Assembly (NCBI GenBank): GCA_028281075.1
Contig: JANQKO010000250.1
Location: 1-11,983, forward strand
From: Alphaproteobacteria bacterium
GTDB taxonomy: Bacteria; Pseudomonadota; Alphaproteobacteria; GCA-2731375
Reading direction: 5' to 3'
Length of the DNA: 11,983 nucleotides
The notes below the pieces were generated by a model. The model had not been told where the DNA came from, did not search any database, and worked only from the letters and a program-made list of their open reading frames with translations. Position 1 is the first letter of the stretch. Each line of letters opens with the position of its first letter. Below are positions 6,360 to 11,983 of this stretch, in pieces. The position numbers and the translations under genes were made by a program.

Positions 6360-8936
6360 ATGAATGAATTGCAACCGGGGCGGCGGGATGGCGGCGCGGC
6401 GGCCGAGGACATCGTCGCCGAAGCCGATACCGGCGGTCGCGCGCCGACTGGCGCGCCGGCCTATGTGCTGCTGGCGGTGCCGTTCGTCTGGTCGCTGTTC
6501 CAGCTCTGGTATGCCTCGCCGCTGCCGTTCCTGTTCAAGGTCGGGGTCCTGAACGACGCCGAGGCGCGCTCGGTGCATCTCGCCTTCGCCGTCTTCCTGG
6601 CCTTCCTCGCCTTCCCGGCGCTGAAGGGCTCGCCGCGCGACCGCATTCCCCTGCACGACTGGATCCTGGCCTTCGTCGCCGCGTTCGCCGCCGGCTACCA
6701 GTTCCTGTTCTACGTCGAACTATCGGACCGGCCGGGCGATCCGACGGCGCTGGACGTGATCACCGCCGTCGTCGGCCTGGTGCTGCTGCTCGAAGCCGCG
6801 CGGCGCGCGCTCGGACCGCCGCTGATGGTCGTCGCCATCGTCTTCATGCTCTACACCTTCGCCGGTCCCTGGATGCCCGACGTGATCGCGCACAAGGGCG
6901 CCAGCCTGAACAAGGGCATGAGCCATTACTGGCTGCAGACCGAGGGCGTGTTCGGCATCGCGCTCGGCGTCTCCACCGGCATGGTGTTCCTGTTCGTGCT
7001 GTTCGGCGCGCTGCTGGAGCGGGCCGGCGCCGGCAATTATTTCATCCGCGTCGCCTTCGCGCTGCTGGGCCATATGCGTGGCGGGCCGGCCAAGGCCGCC
7101 GTGGTCTCCTCCGGCATGACCGGCCTGGTGTCGGGCTCGTCGATCGCCAACGTGGTCACGACGGGCACCTTCACGATCCCGCTGATGCGCCGGGTCGGCT
7201 TTCCGGCCGAGAAGGCGGGCGCCGTCGAGGTGGCCTCCTCGACCAACGGCCAGCTCACGCCGCCGATCATGGGCGCCGCCGCGTTCCTGATGGTGGAGTA
7301 TGTCGGCATCCCGCTGGTCGAGGTGATGAAGCACGCCTTCCTGCCGGCGATCATCTCCTATATCGCGCTGGTCTACATCGTCCATCTCGAGGCCATGAAG
7401 GCCGACATGAAGGGCCTGCCGCGGCTCACCGAGTCACCGCTGGTGCGCAAGCTGATCGGCTTCTCCATGGCGATCATCATCCTGGTCGTGCTCTGCGCCG
7501 TCTCCTATTACGCGCTCGGCTGGCTGAAGCCGGTCGCCGGCGCGGCGACGCCGTGGATCGCGGCGGTGGTCCTGGCGGTCGCCTATGTCGGACTGCTGAA
7601 ATACGCCGCGCGCTTTCCGGCGCTCGACACCGGCACCGACATCACGCACTGTCCCGAGCCGGCGCCGACCGTCAAGGTCGGCCTCTATTACCTGCTGCCG
7701 GTCGCCGTGCTGGTCTGGTGCCTGACCGTCGAGCGGCTGTCGCCCGGCCTGTCGGCCTTCTGGGCCACCATGTTCATGCTGTTCATCGTCGTCACCCAGC
7801 GGCCGATCCTGGCCGTCTTCCGTGCCGACGCCGAGGCCGGCGGCGCCCTGAGGCAGGGCTTTCGCGACGCCCGCGACGGCATGATCGCCGGCGCCCGCAC
7901 CATGATCGGCATCGGCGTTGCCACGGCGGCGGCCGGCATCGTCGTCGGCACCGTGACGCTGACCGGCATCGGCCTGGTGATGACCGAGTTCGTCGAGTTC
8001 ATCTCCGGCGGCAACCTGCTGCTGATGCTGCTGTTCACGGCCGTGATCTGCCTGATCCTGGGCATGGGCCTGCCGACCACGGCGAACTATATCGTCGTCT
8101 CGACCCTGATGGCGCCGGTGATCGTCAGCCTGGGTGCCGAGGCCGGCCTGATCGTGCCGCTGATCGCGGTGCATATGTTCGTGTTCTATTTCGGCATCCT
8201 CGCCGACGACACGCCGCCCGTGGGGCTTGCCGCCTTCGCCGCCGCGGCGATCTCGGGCGGCGATCCGATCCGCACCGGCATCCAGGGCTTCGCCTACGAC
8301 ATCCGCACCGCGATCCTGCCGTTCATGTTCATCTTCAACACCGAGCTGCTGATGATCGGCATCGACAACATCGTCCACTTCGTCGTCATCGTCGCCGCCT
8401 CGGTTGTCGCCATGCTGCTGTTCGCCGCCGCCACCCAGGGCTATTTCCTGACCCGCAGCCGGATCTGGGAGACGGCCTGCCTGCTGCTGATCGCCTTCAC
8501 GCTGTTCCGGCCCGGCTTCTGGTGGGACATGGTCTATCCGCCGCTGCGGGCCGTGCCGGCGACCGGGATCATGGCCATCGCCGCGGACAAGCCGGACGGC
8601 GCGCAGATCCGTGTCCGCGTCACCGGCATCGACCTGAACGACGATCCGGTCGACAAGGTCGTCATGCTGCCGCTCGGCCCCCGGGGCGAGGGCGCCGAAC
8701 GCCTGCGTGAGGCCGGGCTGGAGCTGCGCCGCGAGGATGGCCGGATGCTGGTCGACAACATCGTCTTCGGCAGCGCCGCCGAGAAGCAGCAGATCGATTT
8801 CGATTTCGAGATCGCCAGCGTGCAGCTCGAAGCCGAGCGTCCGCCGAAGCAGTTGATGTTCGTTCCGGCCCTGCTGCTGCTCGCCCTGATCGTCCTGCTG
8901 CAGCGCCGCCGCCGGTCCCGCGCCGCCGCGCCCTGA
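6360..8936 (+). CDS. Fused TRAP transporter permease (DctQ-DctM) with C-terminal DUF3394
   Basis: An integral membrane protein of 858 residues from the ATG at 6360. GGAGG at 6350-6354 lies 5 nt upstream; an earlier in-frame GTG at 6312 falls inside a hairpin and is rejected. The N-terminal part has hydrophobic helices near 35-50, 72-87, 101-118, 132-147 and 152-170 and supplies the DctQ-like small subunit. The DctM part shows SGSSIANVVTTGTFTIPLMR (from about 258), ASSTNGQLTPPIMGAAAFLM (292-311), LGMGLPTTANYIV (567-579) and FGILADDTPPVGLAAFAAAA, all typical of TAXI-linked fused permeases. From about T692 the sequence continues as a DUF3394 tail with one hydrophobic helix, a soluble stretch, and a last helix at about 833-848 ending in RRRR. 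The protein should import the receptor-bound solute with a sodium or proton gradient. It is the last gene of the three-gene unit. Confidence 0.95.
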   Translation: MNELQPGRRDGGAAAEDIVAEADTGGRAPTGAPAYVLLAVPFVWSLFQLWYASPLPFLFKVGVLNDAEARSVHLAFAVFLAFLAFPALKGSPRDRIPLHDWILAFVAAFAAGYQFLFYVELSDRPGDPTALDVITAVVGLVLLLEAARRALGPPLMVVAIVFMLYTFAGPWMPDVIAHKGASLNKGMSHYWLQTEGVFGIALGVSTGMVFLFVLFGALLERAGAGNYFIRVAFALLGHMRGGPAKAAVVSSGMTGLVSGSSIANVVTTGTFTIPLMRRVGFPAEKAGAVEVASSTNGQLTPPIMGAAAFLMVEYVGIPLVEVMKHAFLPAIISYIALVYIVHLEAMKADMKGLPRLTESPLVRKLIGFSMAIIILVVLCAVSYYALGWLKPVAGAATPWIAAVVLAVAYVGLLKYAARFPALDTGTDITHCPEPAPTVKVGLYYLLPVAVLVWCLTVERLSPGLSAFWATMFMLFIVVTQRPILAVFRADAEAGGALRQGFRDARDGMIAGARTMIGIGVATAAAGIVVGTVTLTGIGLVMTEFVEFISGGNLLLMLLFTAVICLILGMGLPTTANYIVVSTLMAPVIVSLGAEAGLIVPLIAVHMFVFYFGILADDTPPVGLAAFAAAAISGGDPIRTGIQGFAYDIRTAILPFMFIFNTELLMIGIDNIVHFVVIVAASVVAMLLFAAATQGYFLTRSRIWETACLLLIAFTLFRPGFWWDMVYPPLRAVPATGIMAIAADKPDGAQIRVRVTGIDLNDDPVDKVVMLPLGPRGEGAERLREAGLELRREDGRMLVDNIVFGSAAEKQQIDFDFEIASVQLEAERPPKQLMFVPALLLLALIVLLQRRRRSRAAAP

Positions 8937-8950
8937 CGCCCGCTCCCGCC

Positions 8951-8980
8951 GGCCGCCGCAGGCGGCCCGGCTGGGATTTT
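8951..8980 (+). terminator. Probable intrinsic terminator of the TRAP unit
   Basis: GGCCGCC (8951-8957), loop GCA, GGCGGCC (8961-8967) form a perfect 7-bp stem 14 nt after the permease stop. A short T-run (TTTT, 8977-8980) follows, but 9 nt beyond the stem, so efficiency may be low. The three large palindromes that follow directly could complete termination. Confidence 0.4.
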
Positions 8981-9067
8981 GACCACAGAGCCACGGAGAA
9001 CCAGCCAGCCTTTCGGCGCGCGGCGCCAACAAACCTTTTCTCTGCGTCTCTGTGCCTCTGTGGTCAA
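8979..9067. repeat. Long palindromic element, copy 1 (shortened left arm)
   Basis: The ends TTGACCACAGAG (8979-8990) and CTCTGTGGTCAA (9056-9067) are perfect 12-bp inverted repeats. The left arm has two 8-nt units (CCACAGAG, CCACGGAG); the right arm, on the minus strand, has three (CCACAGAG, GCACAGAG, ACGCAGAG). Compared with copies 2 and 3 it lacks one 8-nt unit and 5 nt in the centre, which accounts exactly for its shorter period of 118 bp instead of 131 bp. Confidence 0.85.
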
Positions 9068-9096
9068 TATCCCTTAACCGCGGGCCGGCCGATTTT

Positions 9097-9198
9097 TTAA
9101 CCACAGAGACACGGAGGCACGGAGAATCAACCGGTCTTTCGGCGCGAAGCGCCAACAAACCTTTTTTCTTCTCGGTGTCTCTGTGCCTCTGTGGTCAA
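9097..9198. repeat. Long palindromic element, copy 2
   Basis: Left-arm units CCACAGAG, ACACGGAG, GCACGGAG occupy 9101-9124. The right arm (9169-9194), on the minus strand, reads CCACAGAG, GCACAGAG, ACACCGAG. Arm pairing is 22 of 26 exact, plus two G-U pairs possible in RNA. At the centre is a nested hairpin, GGCGC-GAA-GCGCC (9141-9153), followed by a T-rich stretch. It is nearly identical to copy 3. Confidence 0.85.
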
Positions 9199-9227
9199 TA
9201 TCCCTTAAACGCGGGTCGGCCGATTTT

Positions 9228-9329
9228 TTAACGACAGAGACACGGAGGCACGGAGAACCAACCGGTCTTTCGGCGCGAAGCGCCAACAAACCTTTTTTCT
9301 TCTCGGTGTCTCTGTGCCTCTGTGGTCAA
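9228..9329. repeat. Long palindromic element, copy 3
   Basis: Matches copy 2 over about 100 bp with only two differences seen: CGACAGAG instead of CCACAGAG at 9232-9239, and GAACC instead of GAATC near the left-arm end. With the shared linker this gives a direct repeat of period 131 bp, pointing to a recent duplication. It ends 49 nt before the cytochrome c stop codon. Confidence 0.85.
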
Positions 9330-9377
9330 CCCCCGCGCGAGATCAGGCCAGGACCTGCGGCCCGAGGGACGCCCCGG

Positions 9378-9758
9378 TTACTTCGTCGCTTCCTTCAGGA
9401 AGGCGATGATGTTGTCGCGGTCCTTCGCCTTGCGCAGGCCGGCGAACGCCATCTTGTTCTTGGGAATGTATTTCCGCGGCGCCTGCAGATAGGCGGCGAT
9501 GGTCTCGTCGTTCCAGACGATCGCGGCTTCCTTCATGGCCTTGGAAAACTTGAAGCCCTCCTTGGTGCCCGACGTGCGGCCGAACATGCCGTGCAGGTTC
9601 GGGCCGACCTTGTGCTTGCCGCCGGCTTCCAGCGTGTGGCAGGCCTTGCATTTGCGGAACACCTTCTCGCCGGCCTTGGCGTCGCCAGCCTGGGCGCCGC
9701 CGCTCGCCAGCGCGATGAATCCTGCCATGGCCAGTGCTGACAGTCGTGTGAATGACAT
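9378..9758 (-). CDS. Small class I (c2-like) cytochrome c, periplasmic
   Basis: A 126-residue protein. The signal peptide MSFTRLSALAMAGFIALASG ends in AQA, with likely cleavage between A24 and G25, leaving about 102 mature residues, usual for this family. The haem-binding motif is CKACH (C37, C40, H41), close to the mature N-terminus. GPNLHGMFGR (52-61) is the conserved loop, W82 lies in the following helix, and M103 in KNKMAFAGL is the expected sixth iron ligand. It should be a soluble periplasmic electron carrier with covalent haem. The start is supported by AGGGAG 6 nt upstream (9765-9770 on the minus strand). It lies 109 nt downstream of the rhodanese gene on the same strand, so the two may be co-transcribed; the partner oxidase or dehydrogenase is not in the window. 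Confidence 0.95.
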   Translation of the reverse strand: MSFTRLSALAMAGFIALASGGAQAGDAKAGEKVFRKCKACHTLEAGGKHKVGPNLHGMFGRTSGTKEGFKFSKAMKEAAIVWNDETIAAYLQAPRKYIPKNKMAFAGLRKAKDRDNIIAFLKEATK

Positions 9759-9867
9759 CTATGTCTCCCTACGCGATTTCCCGTTGACGGACATTACTGA
9801 CGCACGTTGCGGGCGCGCACCATCCTTCCACCGATCACCTAACACAGGCGCCGGCCCGAGGACAGGT

Positions 9868-10362
9868 TCAACAGTCGGTGCAGGCCGTCGTCGGCAGGCC
9901 CTGCCGCAGCCAGCCGGACCCGCGCGCGTTGCCCAGCATCCCCTCGTTGACATCATAGATATTCTTGAAGCCCCGTTGCCGCAGCAGGTTGGCGGCATGG
10001 TGCGACCGAACGCCGCGGGCGCAGATCAGCGCGATCGGCGCCGACCGGTCGCCGCCGGTGATCTCGGCGACGCGGTCGAGGAAGCCCCGGTTGCCGCGCG
10101 GCGAGCGGATCGTCGCCCGCTCGGCTCGTGCCGGCAGGCCGGTCTCGGCCCATTCGTCCGGCCGGCGGACATCGATGATCGTCACCGTGCCGGCCCGCGC
10201 CCGTTCCAGCGCCTGCGCCGCCGTCAGCCGTTCGGTCCCGGCGCCCGCCGTGGCCAGGGGCAGGAAAAGAACGGCGGCGATCCCGAGCAGGATCGCCGCC
10301 GTCCGGACGCCGGATGTCCAGGAGACATCATTGTGATAGGGGGGCCGCAATGATGATGCCAC
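9868..10362 (-). CDS. Exported rhodanese-like domain protein with C-terminal CxxC tail
   Basis: No ATG start fits. The best start is GTG at 10362, with GGAG 6 nt upstream (10369-10372), giving 164 residues; an in-frame ATG at 10494 would add 44 residues of low-quality sequence ahead of the signal. Residues about 18-42 (VRTAAILLGIAAVLFLPLA then TAGAG) form a signal peptide or membrane anchor, preceded by an unusually long leader of about 17 residues. A single rhodanese domain follows (about 45-157): IIDVRRPDEW (62-71), the catalytic loop CARGVRS with C114, then GFKNIYDVNEGM and GWLRQGLP. The active cysteine is present, so persulfide or sulfur transfer is possible; the usual LPGA-type sequence is replaced by LPARAERATI. 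The protein ends in CTDC (C161, C164), an extra cysteine pair outside the standard fold. A periplasmic redox or sulfur role beside cytochrome c is inference. Confidence 0.85.
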   Translation of the reverse strand: MASSLRPPYHNDVSWTSGVRTAAILLGIAAVLFLPLATAGAGTERLTAAQALERARAGTVTIIDVRRPDEWAETGLPARAERATIRSPRGNRGFLDRVAEITGGDRSAPIALICARGVRSHHAANLLRQRGFKNIYDVNEGMLGNARGSGWLRQGLPTTACTDC

Positions 10363-10605
10363 GGGTTGCTCCGGCGCCGTCCCTTGATCTCGAACCACCA
10401 ACGCTGGGCCCGGCCGTCCGTCGCCATGCGGCGGTGCGCCAAGCCCATGGACATGGCTATTATGTGACGCCATCGCCGGTGGCCGCCCAGTCAATTGGTT
10501 TCACGTTGGTGTGAAGGCGGACCGGGGTGACGGTCGAACGGTTCGGCGCGTCTGGGCTATCATGGCGGGACCAGGGTCCGCTGGAAGGTCCGGGGAGAGG
10601 CAGTG

Positions 10606-11823
10606 ATGCGGTGCGCGGCATTGGGGTTCACCTGCGCCATGGCGTTCCTGACGCCGGTGATGGTCCCGGCGCAGACGGTGTCCGACGACAGCCTGTCGGC
10701 ACGCGTCGAGGGAAAGCTGAAGGCCGCCGAGGCGCGGGCCGCGGCGCTCGATGAATTGCAGAAGCAGGTCGAGATCGCGATCCGGTTGCTGGGCACGCGC
10801 GAGGAGGAGCTTGACCTCATGCGCCTGCGGGCGCGCGACCTGACGGGACAGCTCGACGACCTCGAGCGCGAGCGCGACGACGTCGCCGGCGCCTTGCAAA
10901 GTTGCGCCTCGGAACGTGACACGCTCGCCGACAGCTTCGCGCGGCTCGAGCGGCAGGCCGGCGACGACCGGCGGGCCGCCGAGCGGACGGCGGCCGAGCT
11001 CGGCGAGCTGAACGCGGCGGTGGCCCAGTTGCGCCGCCTGCGCGCGCAGCTCGAGGACGATCTGGCGAGCCGCGCCGCCGCGCTCACGGCCAGCGAAGCG
11101 GCCGCGGCCGACCGCGCGGCCGAGGCCGATGCCTGCCGGGCCGCGCTGACCGGGCGCGATGCCGAGCTGGCCACGGAGCGCGCGGCCGCCGCCGAGGCCA
11201 TGGCCACGGCCGCGCGCCTGGCCGACGAGGTCGCGGTGTTGCGGCGCCAGCTCGCCCGGATCGAGACGGCGCTGGAAGCGGCCGAGGCGAAGGACGCGGA
11301 AAGCCAGCTCCGCATCGCCGATCTGGGCCAGCGGCTGAACCAGGCGCTGGCGGCCAAGGTCGAGGAGCTGCAGCAATACCGCTCCGCGTTCTTCGCCGAG
11401 CTCAAGCGGTCGCTCGCCGACCAGGCCGGCGTGAAGATCGCCGGCGACCGCTTCGTGTTGCAGGCCGAGGTGCTGTTTCCCGCCGGCAGCGCCGACCTCG
11501 GCCCTTCCGGCCGGGCCGAGCTGGGCAAGCTCGCCGGCATGCTGCTGGACGTCGCCGACCGGATTCCGCCGAAGATCAACTGGGTGATGCGGGTCGACGG
11601 CCATACCGACAACCGGCCGATCCGGACGCCGCGGTTCCCGTCCAACTGGGAGCTGTCGACCGCGCGCGCGGTTTCGGTGGTCAAGTTCCTGGTCGACAAC
11701 GGCGTGCCGCCGACACGGCTGGCGGCGACCGGCTTCGGCGCCTTTCAGCCGATCGACCGTCGCGACGACGAGATCGCCCACCGCCGCACCCGCCGCATCG
11801 AGTTCAAGCTGACCGAACGCTGA
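10606..11823 (+). CDS. Exported coiled-coil protein with OmpA-like peptidoglycan-binding domain
   Basis: A protein of 405 residues. The start is ATG 10606, not the adjacent GTG 10603, because GGAGAGG (10594-10600) would be only 2 nt from the GTG. A signal peptide (MRCAALGFTCAMAFLTPVMV) ends in VPA, with likely cleavage between A22 and Q23; no lipobox fits. Residues about 27-255 are a long Ala/Glu/Arg-rich coiled coil. The OmpA-like C-terminal domain begins near 275 and contains FPAGSADLGPSGRAELGKLA, DGHTDNRPI (331-339) and NWELSTARAVSVVKFL (347-362). D335 and R354 match the pair that holds diaminopimelate in this fold. It should sit in the periplasm gripping peptidoglycan while the coiled coil reaches a partner. 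The C-terminal part resembles MotB-like proteins, but there is no MotB transmembrane motif and no motA/exbB gene beside it. The 243-bp gap to the divergent rhodanese gene shows no clear promoter. Confidence 0.92.
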   Translation: MRCAALGFTCAMAFLTPVMVPAQTVSDDSLSARVEGKLKAAEARAAALDELQKQVEIAIRLLGTREEELDLMRLRARDLTGQLDDLERERDDVAGALQSCASERDTLADSFARLERQAGDDRRAAERTAAELGELNAAVAQLRRLRAQLEDDLASRAAALTASEAAAADRAAEADACRAALTGRDAELATERAAAAEAMATAARLADEVAVLRRQLARIETALEAAEAKDAESQLRIADLGQRLNQALAAKVEELQQYRSAFFAELKRSLADQAGVKIAGDRFVLQAEVLFPAGSADLGPSGRAELGKLAGMLLDVADRIPPKINWVMRVDGHTDNRPIRTPRFPSNWELSTARAVSVVKFLVDNGVPPTRLAATGFGAFQPIDRRDDEIAHRRTRRIEFKLTER

Positions 11824-11859
11824 CGCCCGTTCGCCTCCGTCGTTCAGAACGGGTCTGGA

Positions 11860-11880
11860 TTGCCGGGTCGAGCCCGGCAA
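11860..11880. repeat. REP-like hairpin after the OmpA-domain gene
   Basis: TTGCCGGG (11860-11867) and CCCGGCAA (11873-11880) form a perfect 8-bp stem with a 5-nt loop, followed by TGACGA. It lies 36 nt after the stop codon, without a T-run, and resembles the dispersed extragenic palindromes of alphaproteobacteria. Confidence 0.65.
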
Positions 11881-11916
11881 TGACGACTTGGCATTTGTCG
11901 CGCCACCTTATCCGTC

Positions 11917-11939
11917 ATGCCCGTGCTTGACACGGGCAT
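11917..11939. repeat. REP-like hairpin, GTCATGCC...GGCATCCA type
   Basis: ATGCCCGTG (11917-11925) and CACGGGCAT (11931-11939) form a perfect 9-bp stem with loop CTTGA. With its flanks (GTC before, CCAGG after) it is the same repeat type as 1955-1974. The rest of 11824-11983 shows no gene. Confidence 0.7.
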
Positions 11940-11983
11940 CCAGGGGCCATCGATATAGCCGTTGCCCGCTATCCGCCAATCCC

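Larger units (their letters stand above)
8937..9377. other. 441-bp gene-free interval between convergent genes, filled by repeats
   Basis: No gene is supported. The interval separates the permease (plus) from the cytochrome c gene (minus). It contains a small hairpin (8951-8967) and three copies of a long palindrome (8979-9067, 9097-9198, 9228-9329) joined by a nearly identical linker (9068-9096 and 9199-9227) that ends in a T-rich stretch, gattttttaa. Palindromes between convergent genes may act as a two-way transcription stop. Confidence 0.8.

Noticed and set aside
7434..9158. 574-residue minus-strand open frame opposite the permease
   Set aside because: Shadow of the DctM part; its N-terminal part is translated from the palindromic repeats, and the remainder is low-complexity Asp/Gly/Arg/His sequence.
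9074..9289. Small proteins readable from the palindromes, such as frames containing HRGTET or TTETRRHGE
   Set aside because: They consist wholly of repeat sequence and are readable on both strands because of the palindrome; no initiation signal or domain.
8979..9329. Possible CRISPR array
   Set aside because: Only three units of about 120-130 bp, each a full-length palindrome, with near-identical linkers; a CRISPR array needs short repeats with unique spacers.
10459..10494. TTGACT and CATAAT on the minus strand upstream of the rhodanese gene
   Set aside because: The two hexamers are 24 nt apart, too far for a sigma-70 promoter.
10501..11880. 459-residue minus-strand open frame opposite the OmpA-domain gene
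   Set aside because: Shadow of an Ala/Arg-rich coiled coil; it runs through the downstream REP-like hairpin and has no domain.

Overview
The window is about 12 kb of very GC-rich DNA with dense coding and long spurious open frames opposite the real genes. The gene content points to an alphaproteobacterium, probably of the Rhodospirillales type: a CHASE2 cyclase, an HD-GYP protein, a TAXI-type TRAP transporter with a fused DctQM-DUF3394 permease, a small c2-like cytochrome c, and palindromic repeats that start with GTCATGCC. This assignment is inference from gene families and base composition. No rRNA, tRNA, CRISPR array, transposase or phage gene was seen.

Layout. (1) 1-1590, minus: the first 530 residues of a membrane CHASE2-adenylate/guanylate cyclase; its C-terminus lies outside the window. 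(2) 1591-2357: a 767-bp gene-free stretch carrying several palindromic repeats. (3) 2358-3593, minus: a GAF plus HD-GYP protein, a probable cyclic-di-GMP phosphodiesterase. (4) 3890-8936, plus: a three-gene unit made of a class III PLP aminotransferase, a secreted TAXI substrate-binding protein, and a fused TRAP permease. Two perfect GC-rich hairpins sit between the last two genes. (5) 8937-9377: a gene-free stretch between convergent genes, filled by three long palindromes in near-tandem. (6) 9378-10362, minus: a rhodanese-domain protein followed by a periplasmic c-type cytochrome. (7) 10606-11823, plus: an exported coiled-coil protein with a C-terminal OmpA-like peptidoglycan-binding domain. 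(8) 11824-11983: two more REP-like hairpins.

How the genes fit together. The aminotransferase, TAXI protein and permease form a credible uptake-plus-first-step catabolic module: the receptor captures an organic anion, probably an amino acid or related carboxylate; the permease imports it using an ion gradient; the aminotransferase may deaminate it or a derivative. The substrate cannot be read from sequence. The cyclase and the HD-GYP protein are two nucleotide-signalling proteins on the same strand but separated by the repeat-rich gap, and nothing shows that they are functionally linked to the transporter.

The most unusual signal is in the non-coding DNA. The palindrome at 2211-2302 and the three palindromes at 8979-9329 differ in sequence, but most of their arms are built the same way, from three consecutive 8-nt units of the form N-C-R-C-V-R-A-G. 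They look like two subfamilies of one small, mobile or slippage-expanding hairpin element.
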